Positions 5,642-12,893 of a stretch of 26,324 nt of DNA are shown here, piece after piece. The notes under the pieces were generated by a model. That model ran no database searches. It saw only the letters and a list, made by a program, of their open reading frames with translations, and had not been told where the DNA came from. How positions within the stretch are numbered: position 1 is the stretch's first letter; each line of letters begins with the position of its first letter. The stretch comes from Bacteroidales bacterium M6 (lineage in GTDB: Bacteria > Bacteroidota > Bacteroidia > Bacteroidales > Muribaculaceae), in NCBI GenBank assembly GCA_001689485.1, contig LUJQ01000006.1:1-26324 (forward strand). Reading direction: 5' to 3'. A program made the position numbers and the translations under genes.

Positions 5642-6379
5642 ATGGAAATCAAAGTAGGCGACAAGGTGAGGGTGTCTAAGGACGCTCCCGAGATGTATTT
5701 CTTTGGATGCAACTATGGCAACTCGGTCTGCAAGGTGATACTTGTTGACCGTGACAATGCTGTAATTACACAAGTTAAAAATGGCTCATTCGCTATCCCC
5801 ACCAAGTATCTAACCAAGGTCAATGTGGGGGCGAAAGAGCCTAAGTTTAAAGCTGGCGAGATAGTGCGTTATCGCTATGACGGCAAGCTATACATAGTTG
5901 AATGTAAAACGGGCAAATATTACTATACGCTCAGACAGGTTGGCGGAGATATTATGATGCACGATGCGTTGGAGTCTGACCTTGAACTCGTTACTGAACC
6001 CAAACAAGAAATCAAGGTTGGGGATATGATAGACACTCCAAAGGGCAAAGGAAAGGTAACAATGGTGGCAGACGGTTATGTGCTTGCGCAAGGAGACAAT
6101 GGCGAATGGTGGCAGATGATAACAATTCCCATCGACAAAGATAAAGAGTTTGAAGATAACATTCGCAAAGTGCTTAACGGCACAGATGAATTTCCAATGG
6201 GCGGTCATATCCCGACCTCAATTATCCAAATAGGAGAAACGGATTGGGACGCATACGCTGCCGACCTCGCCAAAGATATAGCCTTGAAAGTTGCAAACAA
6301 GTACAGCGGCCCCGCAGAAGCCGCTGATTATGCCGTATCGGTCGCCAAAGCGGTAGTTGAGAACCTTAAAAGGAAGTGA
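5642..6379 (+). CDS. Repeat protein with SH3/KOW-like modules (245 aa)
   Basis: Three similar beta-rich modules begin at about residues 3 (IKVGDKVRV), 69 (FKAGEIVRYRYDGKLYIV) and 124 (IKVGDMIDTPKGKGKVTMV), as in small SH3-like or KOW-type barrels. A C-terminal helical part (about 175-245) ends AVSVAKAVVENLKRK. No enzyme motif is visible. First gene of the long operon behind the kissing-loop leader. Binding of nucleic acid or protein is plausible for such barrels, but no target can be named. Confidence 0.82.
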   Translation: MEIKVGDKVRVSKDAPEMYFFGCNYGNSVCKVILVDRDNAVITQVKNGSFAIPTKYLTKVNVGAKEPKFKAGEIVRYRYDGKLYIVECKTGKYYYTLRQVGGDIMMHDALESDLELVTEPKQEIKVGDMIDTPKGKGKVTMVADGYVLAQGDNGEWWQMITIPIDKDKEFEDNIRKVLNGTDEFPMGGHIPTSIIQIGETDWDAYAADLAKDIALKVANKYSGPAEAADYAVSVAKAVVENLKRK

Positions 6380-6381
6380 AT

Positions 6382-6573
6382 ATGATATTTTTAGTAACTT
6401 TCGACTACATGCAAAGCTCACCAAGAGGTGGTACGGCTAAACATATAAAAGAGAACAAACTCATAGCAGTAGAAACAGAAAAGGAGTTGGTGGATAGCGT
6501 AAACGCTTTTCTCGCAAACGACCAAAGTGGCTACCGCAAGTCTATTGAACTTTTAGAAATCAAGCGAATATGA
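6382..6573 (+). CDS. Small hypothetical protein (63 aa)
   Basis: I use the ATG at 6382, two bases after the upstream stop. A GTG at 6376 is in frame but overlaps the previous gene. Short alpha/beta protein starting MIFLVTFDYMQSS and continuing with KLIAVETEKELVDSVNAFL, the arrangement of a small beta-hairpin plus helix. Overlaps the next gene by 4 nt (ATGA). No family or function recognised. Confidence 0.72.
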   Translation: MIFLVTFDYMQSSPRGGTAKHIKENKLIAVETEKELVDSVNAFLANDQSGYRKSIELLEIKRI

Positions 6574-6779
6574 AACTGAAAGATTTACTCGCCAACCGTG
6601 AGAAGTTGGCACAATACGACGAGCTGAAAGAGTGGAAAGAGAATTTCAGCAATATGGTAGAAGTACCGATAACCCTTGTGCCTCGGCGTAATATTGTTGG
6701 TTTACAGCTTCCCGACCATATCAAGAAAATCATTATCTCCGCTCTTGAAGCCGAGATTGCCAAACTTGACGAGGAATGA
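6570..6779 (+). CDS. Small helical protein (69 aa)
   Basis: An N-terminal charged helix (KLKDLLANREKLAQYDELKE) and a C-terminal helix (HIKKIIISALEAEIAKLDEE) flank a short strand region (VEVPITLVPRRNIVGLQLP). The stop TGA overlaps the next ATG (6776-6779). No known domain. The pattern suggests a small oligomerising or adaptor protein, but this is not established. Confidence 0.72.
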   Translation: MKLKDLLANREKLAQYDELKEWKENFSNMVEVPITLVPRRNIVGLQLPDHIKKIIISALEAEIAKLDEE

Positions 6780-7186
6780 GTATGAGTGTCGATATTAAAT
6801 CCCTCCGCATCGGCTCGCATATCCTTGTCAACAACAAGCGTGAGCGAGTACGAGGCTTAGACGAGGACAACGGTCTGATTATCCGCTTCCCTGCGGAGTA
6901 TGTGCTTGCAAGCGAGGTAGAGCCAATTCCAATCACGCCCGAACTGCTGAAAGAGTTGTCGGGATTTGAATATCACGAATATGGCAACGGCAATTTGTGG
7001 GAGTGGCGTTTTGACGACCTATATAAAGCGTATGGCTATTTGGAGTTTGACGAAGACACAACAACGCTGTGGCGTGGTCGTTTGTGGCACATGAAAGAAA
7101 GTGAGACTGAATTTCGGGTAGAGTATTTGCACGAACTTGAAAATCTGTTCTATGTGTTTTACGAGAAAGAACTAATCCCCGACTGA
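6776..7186 (+). CDS. Bacteroidetes phage family protein (RIG...PIPITPELL, 136 aa)
   Basis: A familiar but uncharacterised family in Bacteroidetes phages. The N-terminal beta part (SLRIGSHILVNNKRERVRGL, then VEPIPITPELLKELSGFEYH) is followed by the typical C-terminal EFRVEYLHELENLFY. Two adjacent ATGs are possible at 6776 and 6782. The first overlaps the preceding stop in the manner of its neighbours. Function unknown. Confidence 0.85.
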   Translation: MSMSVDIKSLRIGSHILVNNKRERVRGLDEDNGLIIRFPAEYVLASEVEPIPITPELLKELSGFEYHEYGNGNLWEWRFDDLYKAYGYLEFDEDTTTLWRGRLWHMKESETEFRVEYLHELENLFYVFYEKELIPD

Positions 7187-7187
7187 T

Positions 7188-7373
7188 ATGGAATCCCCTG
7201 CAAGAGAAGCGTACAGAATGAGGTGTAGGAACTATGGTGTAGATAGCGGATGCGGTAAGAGGTCTTACGTTAAACGCATCGACACTATTCATAGCGTCGG
7301 GATAGTCATTCTATGCACACCCGACTGCAACTGCGCGAGGATGAGAAGGTATGACAAAATGAATAAGAAATAA
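7188..7373 (+). CDS. Small Cys-rich basic protein (61 aa)
   Basis: Starts one base after the previous stop and ends one base before the next start, so it fills the space between two genes exactly. Cysteines fall in MRCRNYGVDSGCGKR and ILCTPDCNCARMRRYD, compatible with a metal site. The protein is basic (Arg/Lys-rich). No family recognised. Confidence 0.68.
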   Translation: MESPAREAYRMRCRNYGVDSGCGKRSYVKRIDTIHSVGIVILCTPDCNCARMRRYDKMNKK

Positions 7374-7374
7374 C

Positions 7375-7719
7375 ATGGGAGCATTTATAGCAAGACAGCC
7401 AAACGGATTACTTTGCCGTTGGAGTTCGGTGGTGGATAATATCACCCACTACAATATGACCGAGGATGAGTATGTTGAACTTCGGGCAGAGGAAGCTCGA
7501 AAACAAGCAAGGTTTGAACTTGAACACAATCCGCGCTTTATTCGCCCCTTTTCCGAGGTACTTGAAAAGCGCGACCACGACCTTGTGCTGCAATGTATCG
7601 GAGCGATAGAGAACCCCGAAGATTACACAGAAGAGGAAATAGAGGAAAGTAAGGCTGAGAAAGTGCGTTTACAAGCTGAGTTTGATGCGCTTGTTGAAGA
7701 AATGACAAAACAAGAATAA
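7375..7719 (+). CDS. GAFIARQPNGL-type phage protein (114 aa)
   Basis: The N-terminus MGAFIARQPNGLLCRWSSVV followed by THYNMTEDEYVEL is a pattern I recall from many gut Bacteroidales phage proteins of unknown role. The C-terminal half is a long acidic helix (EDYTEEEIEESKAEKVRLQ and on). It is placed with one-base gaps to both neighbours. No catalytic motif is seen. Confidence 0.83.
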   Translation: MGAFIARQPNGLLCRWSSVVDNITHYNMTEDEYVELRAEEARKQARFELEHNPRFIRPFSEVLEKRDHDLVLQCIGAIENPEDYTEEEIEESKAEKVRLQAEFDALVEEMTKQE

Positions 7720-7720
7720 T

Positions 7721-8206
7721 ATGAACATATTGAAAACCAAACCCTATAAAAGTGTTGACGCAGGGCAGTTTCACTTTGACTTCTACTACAAGGAGGGTTC
7801 TGTCAAAGACACCTGCCTTGAAGTGACGTGCGACAGCGGCATGTTTAATTGCCACATAGGGGGCAGAAGCGAGGCATATTACTTCCTGCTTCATGTGGCG
7901 ATGCAAAACGATACTGCTGTGTTGCACGATTATATCACGCGGTTATATCATTTGGCTACGGTATGGAATGACACAAAATTGGCTAAAGATGTTAACACAG
8001 CTATAGACAACTGGCATGAGCGTGTAAACGCGAAAGCTGCGAAAAAAGCCGCAGCCATCAACGATTCCGAGGAAATGGCAAGTCAGGCGTTTATGAAGGA
8101 TGTGGTTGCTTATGCCGAGGCTTCGCCCAAGGAGCGCAAGCGTATGAGCAAGGAGAGCCGTAAGGAAATGAAACAGATTCTTAACGAGGACAGCAATGGA
8201 GAATAA
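7721..8206 (+). CDS. Hypothetical protein with basic C-terminal tail (161 aa)
   Basis: The N-terminal half (to about residue 65) is beta-rich with Cys in TCLEVTCDSGMFNCHIGG. The remainder is helical and becomes strongly basic (ASPKERKRMSKESRKEMKQ) near the end. The stop overlaps the following gene by 11 nt. No family recognised. The tail suggests contact with nucleic acid, but this rests only on charge. Confidence 0.76.
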   Translation: MNILKTKPYKSVDAGQFHFDFYYKEGSVKDTCLEVTCDSGMFNCHIGGRSEAYYFLLHVAMQNDTAVLHDYITRLYHLATVWNDTKLAKDVNTAIDNWHERVNAKAAKKAAAINDSEEMASQAFMKDVVAYAEASPKERKRMSKESRKEMKQILNEDSNGE

Positions 8207-8519
8207 GTTTTTACCATATCCCAAACAGTTCAACTGCGGAGGACAGAGAGTGGAAGTGCGCGACGTGGAGCGTTGCGACAGTAATAATGTTGGCGAGGCT
8301 CACACTTGCGGTGGTTTTATAGAGATTGCCGACAAGTTCAATAAAGATGACCGACAATCGCCTGATAGCAAGAAAAACACGTTCTATCACGAAATGATAC
8401 ACGTTATTCTCACCAATATGGGCGAGAATGAATTGAACGACAATGAAAAGTTTGTATGCTCTTTTGCCGGATTTCTCACCGAGGCGATGGCTGACGCTAA
8501 ATTCATAGACAAAGACTGA
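8196..8519 (+). CDS. HExxH metallopeptidase-like protein (107 aa)
   Basis: NTFYHEMIHVILTNMGENEL (from about residue 63) contains HEMIH, the zinc-binding HExxH signature, within a helix. A downstream SFAGFLTEAMAD helix with a Glu could supply a third ligand, as in gluzincin-type and ImmA/IrrE-like domains. An N-terminal strand region (INVEVRD-like, here QRVEVRDVERCD) precedes it. Such phage proteins may cleave a host or phage regulator, but the substrate is unknown. At 107 residues it is a minimal domain. Starts inside the previous gene. Confidence 0.75.
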   Translation: MENKFLPYPKQFNCGGQRVEVRDVERCDSNNVGEAHTCGGFIEIADKFNKDDRQSPDSKKNTFYHEMIHVILTNMGENELNDNEKFVCSFAGFLTEAMADAKFIDKD

Positions 8520-9130
8520 TGGCTACGCAACCGATAGTGACGAAGAATCTTGTGTCGCAGATGATAAGTCTGCTTGACACTCTGTATCATTGGGGCGTGA
8601 GGGATAGCCATGCGCTCTGTGACGAGGGTGCGGCACGGGAGTTCCTTGAAAGCCACTCGGAAACGAATGTGTACGGCTTTCTCACAGATACTTGCCCTAT
8701 ATCGGCTCTTGAATGGCAGTTGCGCCTTATACAGCAAGCGCGTCTGACTTCGATGTTCGGAAGTATGTACCAATATTTTACCCGCATGGGCCGATTTTCA
8801 GCGAATTACCTCTCAGTGTTCATTCCTTTGGCGCAGCGGTGGTACAATCGTGGTGTGCAGGATTACTACGACAATCAATGCGCGGCGGACTATGCGGTGT
8901 TTGAGGACAGCAAGCGGACATTCTGGAGCGAGAGAGGGCTGAGGAAGTATAACAACCGCGAGGCGGTGGAGACTATTCAGTTGGACTGCTTCGAGCTTCA
9001 GCGCAGGGATGCCGCCTATTTGGAGGCTCACGCTGATGATTACAAATCAAGGAAAGTGGCATTGAGGGAGCAGCATTACATGTGGTTTATCCGCAGCGTA
9101 GGTCTTGCCCTTGCAAAAAAGGAGAATTGA
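8519..9130 (+). CDS. Hypothetical aromatic-rich protein (203 aa)
   Basis: Starts by TGATG overlap with the preceding stop. Mostly helical with many Tyr, Trp and Phe (MFGSMYQYFTRMGRFSANY and QRWYNRGVQDYYDNQCAADY), and no hydrophobic segment long enough to span a membrane. I do not recognise a family. It precedes the sigma/alpha-CTD fusion by two bases, so the two are likely co-translated. Confidence 0.75.
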   Translation: MATQPIVTKNLVSQMISLLDTLYHWGVRDSHALCDEGAAREFLESHSETNVYGFLTDTCPISALEWQLRLIQQARLTSMFGSMYQYFTRMGRFSANYLSVFIPLAQRWYNRGVQDYYDNQCAADYAVFEDSKRTFWSERGLRKYNNREAVETIQLDCFELQRRDAAYLEAHADDYKSRKVALREQHYMWFIRSVGLALAKKEN

Positions 9131-9132
9131 GA

Positions 9133-9747
9133 ATGAAAATAACAACAGACCACAAAAGGCTCATGGAAGATATGGGCGTTGAACGTAACCATTTCAAGAA
9201 ACTATGTGATGCAATCAGCATAGGTATTAAATTCATACCGCTCTATGAACGAGAGAAGAATATTGTCTTAGGAGTTCTATGCGGTGGCAAGACGTTAAAA
9301 GAAGTGGGTGCCGAGTATGACATCACACAAGAACGAACACGGCAAATATACGAAAAGGCACTAAGGCGACTTAAATATGCCATACATCTATATGTAACCG
9401 AACAAGACGAGTTACATAAAGAGGTAGCAAAACTCAGAACCGAAAATGAGCGACTTCGACTTAAAAACGAGGAAATGGGGCAACTACTGCAAAAAGCGGA
9501 GATTGAGCCATTGTGTGGGGCTGACAGCCTTAAAGTAGAACAGTTGGCGATTTTAGCCACGCCAATAAGAGACCTTAACACATCAACACGAACACGGCGC
9601 TGTCTTGAATATGCGGATATTGAGACACTGGGAGACGTGCTTCATGCAGGCAAGAGAGAACTTTTGAAATATCGAAATTTCGGAAAGAAGAGCTTGACAG
9701 AACTGTGTGAATTACTTAATGATTACGGACTTGAATTGAAAGATTAA
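9133..9747 (+). CDS. Sigma region 4 - coiled coil - RNA polymerase alpha-CTD fusion (204 aa)
   Basis: Three parts in one chain. Residues about 34-84 match sigma-70 region 4: EREKNIVLGVL, then KTLKEVGAEYDITQERTRQ with IYEKALRRLK, closely following the RpoD helix-turn-helix (Glu67, Arg70 and Gln71 align with E585, R588 and Q589 of E. coli sigma70; R584 is Gln66). Residues 88-125 are a Glu/Lys/Leu coiled coil. Residues 143-204 match the alpha C-terminal domain, ending KYRNFGKKSLTELCELLNDY. Of the E. coli UP-element contacts, R265 (Arg153), C269 (Cys157), G296 (Gly184), K298 (Lys186) and S299 (Ser187) are kept, and N268 is Arg156. Regions 1-3 of sigma are absent, so it cannot replace a full sigma factor. 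I infer a promoter-specificity adaptor. I use the ATG at 9133. Confidence 0.9.
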   Translation: MKITTDHKRLMEDMGVERNHFKKLCDAISIGIKFIPLYEREKNIVLGVLCGGKTLKEVGAEYDITQERTRQIYEKALRRLKYAIHLYVTEQDELHKEVAKLRTENERLRLKNEEMGQLLQKAEIEPLCGADSLKVEQLAILATPIRDLNTSTRTRRCLEYADIETLGDVLHAGKRELLKYRNFGKKSLTELCELLNDYGLELKD

Positions 9748-10097
9748 TGAGCCGCCCTATCAACATACTCCACCCGATACCGAAGCCGTCTAATAGCGGG
9801 ATAGCCATTGTGCCGTGCGGTCTATACTGCAATACGGCACTGCAAAAAGTCCGTAGTGGGGATTTGGTGGAGTTTTGGCAGGAGTGGAGGCACGAGAAAC
9901 GGAGGATTGTGCAGATAACCAAGTTCCGCATCAACACGCCCGAATTCACATTTATGCTCCGCTGCATCTACGGCGAGCGTATGACTATCTCCAAGCTGTT
10001 TGAGCAGTGGGAAGCGGAGTGCATCAATGAGGGTATCGGTTCGGATGGTTTTTCGAGGGACGAGGCACTTGTGGTGGAGGTGTCTAATTTAGAATGA
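9747..10097 (+). CDS. Possible ASCH/PUA-like protein (116 aa)
   Basis: TAATG overlap with the preceding gene. SGDLVEFWQEWRHEKRRIVQ, KFRINTPEFTFML and the closing SRDEALVVEVSNLE form a sequence I recall as frequent in Bacteroidales phages. The order of strands, with a basic stretch and acidic end, is reminiscent of ASCH/PUA-like barrels that bind nucleotides or RNA. That fold assignment is tentative, and the family identity is clearer than the function. Confidence 0.75.
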   Translation: MSRPINILHPIPKPSNSGIAIVPCGLYCNTALQKVRSGDLVEFWQEWRHEKRRIVQITKFRINTPEFTFMLRCIYGERMTISKLFEQWEAECINEGIGSDGFSRDEALVVEVSNLE

Positions 10098-10110
10098 TTA
10101 CAAATAAGGA

Positions 10111-10539
10111 ATGAGAGTGAACAAAGCTAAATATGGCAATAGTAAGGTCTGCATAGACGGCATCACCTTTGATAGCAAGCGTGAGGGCAATGTTTATCTC
10201 CGGCTCAAAGATTTGCAGTCAAGAGGGTGTATTTCCGATTTACAGATACACCCTAAATGGGAACTGCAACCAAAACTGACAGAAACGTATGTTAAGCACT
10301 TAAAGACGAAAGACAAAGAGTGCGAGCGGACGGTCTTGTTGCCAATCACCTATGAGGCGGATTTCGCTTTCTATCATAATGGCAAATATGTGGTGGTTGA
10401 TGTGAAAATATCGAAATCGCTTTTGCCAAAGGAGTATCAGATTAAGAAAAAGATGATGCGCTACGTCCACGGCATTACTCTAACAGAGGTTTATGCCTCA
10501 AAGGATTTGGCGCAGTTTGAAATTGAGGAACAGCAGTAG
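10111..10539 (+). CDS. DUF1064 nuclease-like protein (142 aa)
   Basis: Matches DUF1064, a phage family related to PD-(D/E)xK nucleases and discussed as Holliday-junction-resolvase-like. Visible signatures: FDSKREGNVYLRLKDLQSRG with the Glu of motif I, SDLQIHPKWELQP, then YEADFAFYHNGKYVVVDVK holding the Asp and the D-x-K pair. The closing KEYQIKKKMMRYVHGI is also typical. A role in recombination or resolving replication intermediates before packaging is likely by family, not shown here. Confidence 0.85.
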   Translation: MRVNKAKYGNSKVCIDGITFDSKREGNVYLRLKDLQSRGCISDLQIHPKWELQPKLTETYVKHLKTKDKECERTVLLPITYEADFAFYHNGKYVVVDVKISKSLLPKEYQIKKKMMRYVHGITLTEVYASKDLAQFEIEEQQ

Positions 10540-10541
10540 AT

Positions 10542-11267
10542 ATGGCACAAGATATGAAACTACCGCTCAGGCCGAGCAATGTAAAGGATTTCAAGATTGA
10601 CAAGAGGGCAATGGACTGCCTTACATACACCGTGATTACGGGTTGTCGCAACGCCACGGCTTTCGGCATATTCTACCCCGAATACACCTCGGGAGAGGGC
10701 TGCAAGGAAAGCGATGTTTTCAAGTTGTCGGATTTAGGGCAGCGGTGTTGCAATCAGTTCTTCACCAAAGATGACAACAAGAATTACCAAGCGAGTTATC
10801 GCGCCACTCTGAAAGCGTTTTTGGAGGGGCGTGGAACAGCGAGGATTTCTGATGAAAGCATCTCGGAGGACAGAAAGGACAACGCCCTCAAAAGTCTGTT
10901 TAACCAAGCCATATCACTTGTTGAGCGTGGCGTGGAGTTGGATGCTGACACATTAAAAAGTATTACCGACATATTCCGTAAGCTGAATATCTTGAAAGAG
11001 GATGTTGAAACCGAAATCCGTCCGCTTCGTTTCCTCCCACAACGCTGCTCGTCTTGTCGTATGCGCATATTTGTGGAAAGTGCGATTGCTGACGGAAGCG
11101 TCCTCGATATGTGCTCGTTTTGTAAATGTCGGAAAGTGGCAGAAGAAAACGGCTACAAATTCGATGAAAAGGATTTGCTTGATATTCCAAAAGAGATTAT
11201 GGAGCAGATTGAGGCTAAAAACAACATGTCTGTGAGCGACATAATTTCGGGGAAAGTTACGAATTAA
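10542..11267 (+). CDS. Protein with C-terminal zinc ribbon; possible terminase small subunit (241 aa)
   Basis: An N-terminal helical part contains CLTYTVITGCRNATAFGIFY and QFFTKDDNKNYQASYRATLK, a helix pattern like terminase small subunits of Bacteroidales phages, in which a short HTH region precedes coiled helices. The C-terminal third carries CSSC and CSFC pairs (about residues 172-200) spaced as a zinc ribbon. Last gene of the operon, about 11 kb from the large terminase on the other strand, so a packaging role is uncertain. DNA binding of some kind is the safer reading. Confidence 0.72.
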   Translation: MAQDMKLPLRPSNVKDFKIDKRAMDCLTYTVITGCRNATAFGIFYPEYTSGEGCKESDVFKLSDLGQRCCNQFFTKDDNKNYQASYRATLKAFLEGRGTARISDESISEDRKDNALKSLFNQAISLVERGVELDADTLKSITDIFRKLNILKEDVETEIRPLRFLPQRCSSCRMRIFVESAIADGSVLDMCSFCKCRKVAEENGYKFDEKDLLDIPKEIMEQIEAKNNMSVSDIISGKVTN

Positions 11268-11309
11268 TTTGGCAGTATCAAAATAAATTGCTAATTTTGT
11301 AGTGCCAAA
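11268..11309 (+). promoter_or_regulatory. Promoter bracketed by an inverted repeat (TTTGGCA...TGCCAAA)
   Basis: TTTG (11268-11271), 20 nt, TAATTTTG (11292-11299). TTTGGCA (11268-11274) and TGCCAAA (11303-11309) flank the core as a 7-bp inverted repeat. The layout equals that at 4931-4971 while the spacer sequence differs. The TTTG box directly follows the stop codon of the preceding gene. Confidence 0.7.
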
Positions 11310-11514
11310 TTACTCATTGTTATCAATGTCGCTGAGTCGCGGTTAATGGCTCGACTACATATCGGGCATTTTTTATGCCCTTACGCATAGCCTACATTGG
11401 GCTGTCGTTCCCTTTTCATAGACCATACCTCAACGGCATGGATACTGTGGGTAATTTGGCGATTACGGGAGCGGCAGCCCATTCTGTCGCATAAACGCCA
11501 AATTACCCACGAGA
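11301..11514 (+). promoter_or_regulatory. Candidate RNA switch leader, copy 2 (alternative pairing)
   Basis: Sense 11304-11317, antisense 11447-11461, sense 11496-11510. Antisense with the 3' copy gives a perfect 15-bp stem that ends 4 nt before the ATG at 11515. With the 5' copy it gives 14 pairs including two G-U. The paired sequence (CCAAATTACCCAC type) differs from copy 1 (CCAAACTAAAAGAG type), yet pairing is kept. Shared core: GAGTC/GGCTC (11334-11338/11348-11352) around a loop ending CGGTTAAT, GGGCAT-U5-ATGCCC (11364-11380), AGCC/GGCT (11389-11403). A 39-codon frame (11375-11494) starts in the conserved ATG and runs through the antisense copy. Confidence 0.72.
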
Positions 11515-11805
11515 ATGAACCAATTTGAAGAAAAGTGCCACGCTCTGAAAGTGGCGTACAAGGCTGACAAAGCCGCAGTATGGGAGGAATACTGCGCAAA
11601 GGACGCGGAACTGAAAAGGCAGTTAGTCATCGTTGCCAACATCAAGGGAGTATCTACGCTCCATTGTGTCATCGCCACAATCAAAGAGCAACGCTGTATG
11701 CTCAAAGCCGACCGCGACCGAAAGTTGTCTAAATTCGGGCGCACATACCACTTCATGCGCAAGGAAACGCTTGCCGAAATGGAAACGTTTTATACAACCC
11801 TCTGA
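11515..11805 (+). CDS. Small helical protein behind RNA switch copy 2 (96 aa)
   Basis: A largely helical, basic protein (CHALKVAYKADKAAVWEEY and MLKADRDRKLSKFGRTYHF). No family recognised. The ATG lies 4 nt after the 15-bp stem of the leader, so initiation should be hindered when that stem forms. As at 5173, it is a single gene between the switch leader and a CTTAAAGTT promoter. An autoregulator is one reading, a toxin or host-takeover protein another. Neither is shown. Confidence 0.74.
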   Translation: MNQFEEKCHALKVAYKADKAAVWEEYCAKDAELKRQLVIVANIKGVSTLHCVIATIKEQRCMLKADRDRKLSKFGRTYHFMRKETLAEMETFYTTL

Positions 11806-11859
11806 ATGACGGGTGAGAGTGTGAAGCAATTCATACCCTTGCCTTATTCAATCCGTTTT

Positions 11860-11914
11860 CTTAAAGTTATATTGGCGTTTTAATTTGATACTAAACTTAA
11901 AATAACTAACTTTG
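11860..11914 (+). promoter_or_regulatory. Bacteroidetes-type promoter with CTTAAAGTT element
   Basis: CTTAAAGTT (11860-11868), TTTG (11884-11887), a 19-nt spacer, TAACTTTG (11907-11914). The 9-mer is 47 nt upstream of the -7 box. The ATG of the HNH gene begins only 5 nt after the box, so the transcript may start at or next to the start codon. It is the only member of this class without a structured leader. Confidence 0.75.
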
Positions 11915-11918
11915 CGAT

Positions 11919-12887
11919 ATGAAAGTAAAAGATATTCAGATTGGTGAAACCTATAATGGAGTCAAGATACTTGAAAAGTTCCACGAAAAGGGGCATACCA
12001 AATATTGGTGTATCTGTCCTATATGCGGAGAGAAATTTTCGATGAAAGCTGAAACCGTTGGAAATGCTTGCCGTTGCAAGAAGTGTAATGCCAAATCTCG
12101 CATAATCGACCTTACAGGACAACGCTTCGGGAGACTCGTGGCAATTGAACACGCAGGGAGGGTGGTTAACAAAAGTGGATTTAGGACTACTTTATGGCGG
12201 TGCAAATGCGATTGTGGAAAAGAGTCTATTGTTCGCTATCCATTGCTTGTTAGCGGCAATACACGCTCGTGCGGTTGTTTGGAACGTGAAAACAAAGAAC
12301 GTATGGTAAAACTTGCACAGCGAGTGAATCGAAAAAGTGTAAGCAAGGATTTTACGGGAACGCTTGAAAACCATCCTCTTTATAAGACATGGAAGTCTAT
12401 GCTTATGCGATGCAACAATCCTAATGTAAGAGGCTATAAGCATTATGGAGGCAGGGGGATAAAGGTGTGCGACCGTTGGAGCGGAGATTTAGGATTTGAA
12501 AATTTTATAAATGACATGGGTGAGCGTCCTACGCTCGACCATACCCTTGACCGTATAGACGTAAACGGCAACTATGAGCCATCTAATTGTCGGTGGGCGA
12601 CAACGGAACAACAAATGAATAATCGAACAGATAATTCACGAATACTTCTAAATGGGGAGTCTATAACCTGTTCTCAGCTCTGTAAAAGATACGGATTTTA
12701 TTATACATGGGTCGCACATCAGTTGCGGGCAGGGATTGATATAAACTTCATTATAAAGAAACAACTCCGCCCCAAAGGAGAGCGCATAGGACACGCTGGT
12801 CGCAGAGCCTATTCAAAAGATTATGGGAACCACAACCGCGTTGTATCAGACGAGGTGATAAAACTATTAGAAACCAATAGAAAATAA
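11919..12887 (+). CDS. HNH homing-endonuclease-like protein with zinc fingers (322 aa)
   Basis: The C-terminal half holds the HNH core typical of phage homing endonucleases: YKTWKSMLMRCNNPNVRGYK, YGGRGIKVCDRW, LDRIDVNGNYEPSNCRWAT and QMNNRT (about residues 150-235). The N-terminal half has two Cys-pair fingers: CICPICGEKF with CRCKKC, and CKCDCG with SCGC. GQRFGRLVAIEHAGR between them is a common linker of this family. A C-terminal region with ITCSQLCKRYGFYYTWVAHQ resembles a DNA-binding NUMOD helix. Such genes are usually selfish, and this one has its own promoter. Confidence 0.9.
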   Translation: MKVKDIQIGETYNGVKILEKFHEKGHTKYWCICPICGEKFSMKAETVGNACRCKKCNAKSRIIDLTGQRFGRLVAIEHAGRVVNKSGFRTTLWRCKCDCGKESIVRYPLLVSGNTRSCGCLERENKERMVKLAQRVNRKSVSKDFTGTLENHPLYKTWKSMLMRCNNPNVRGYKHYGGRGIKVCDRWSGDLGFENFINDMGERPTLDHTLDRIDVNGNYEPSNCRWATTEQQMNNRTDNSRILLNGESITCSQLCKRYGFYYTWVAHQLRAGIDINFIIKKQLRPKGERIGHAGRRAYSKDYGNHNRVVSDEVIKLLETNRK

Positions 12888-12893
12888 AGAATA

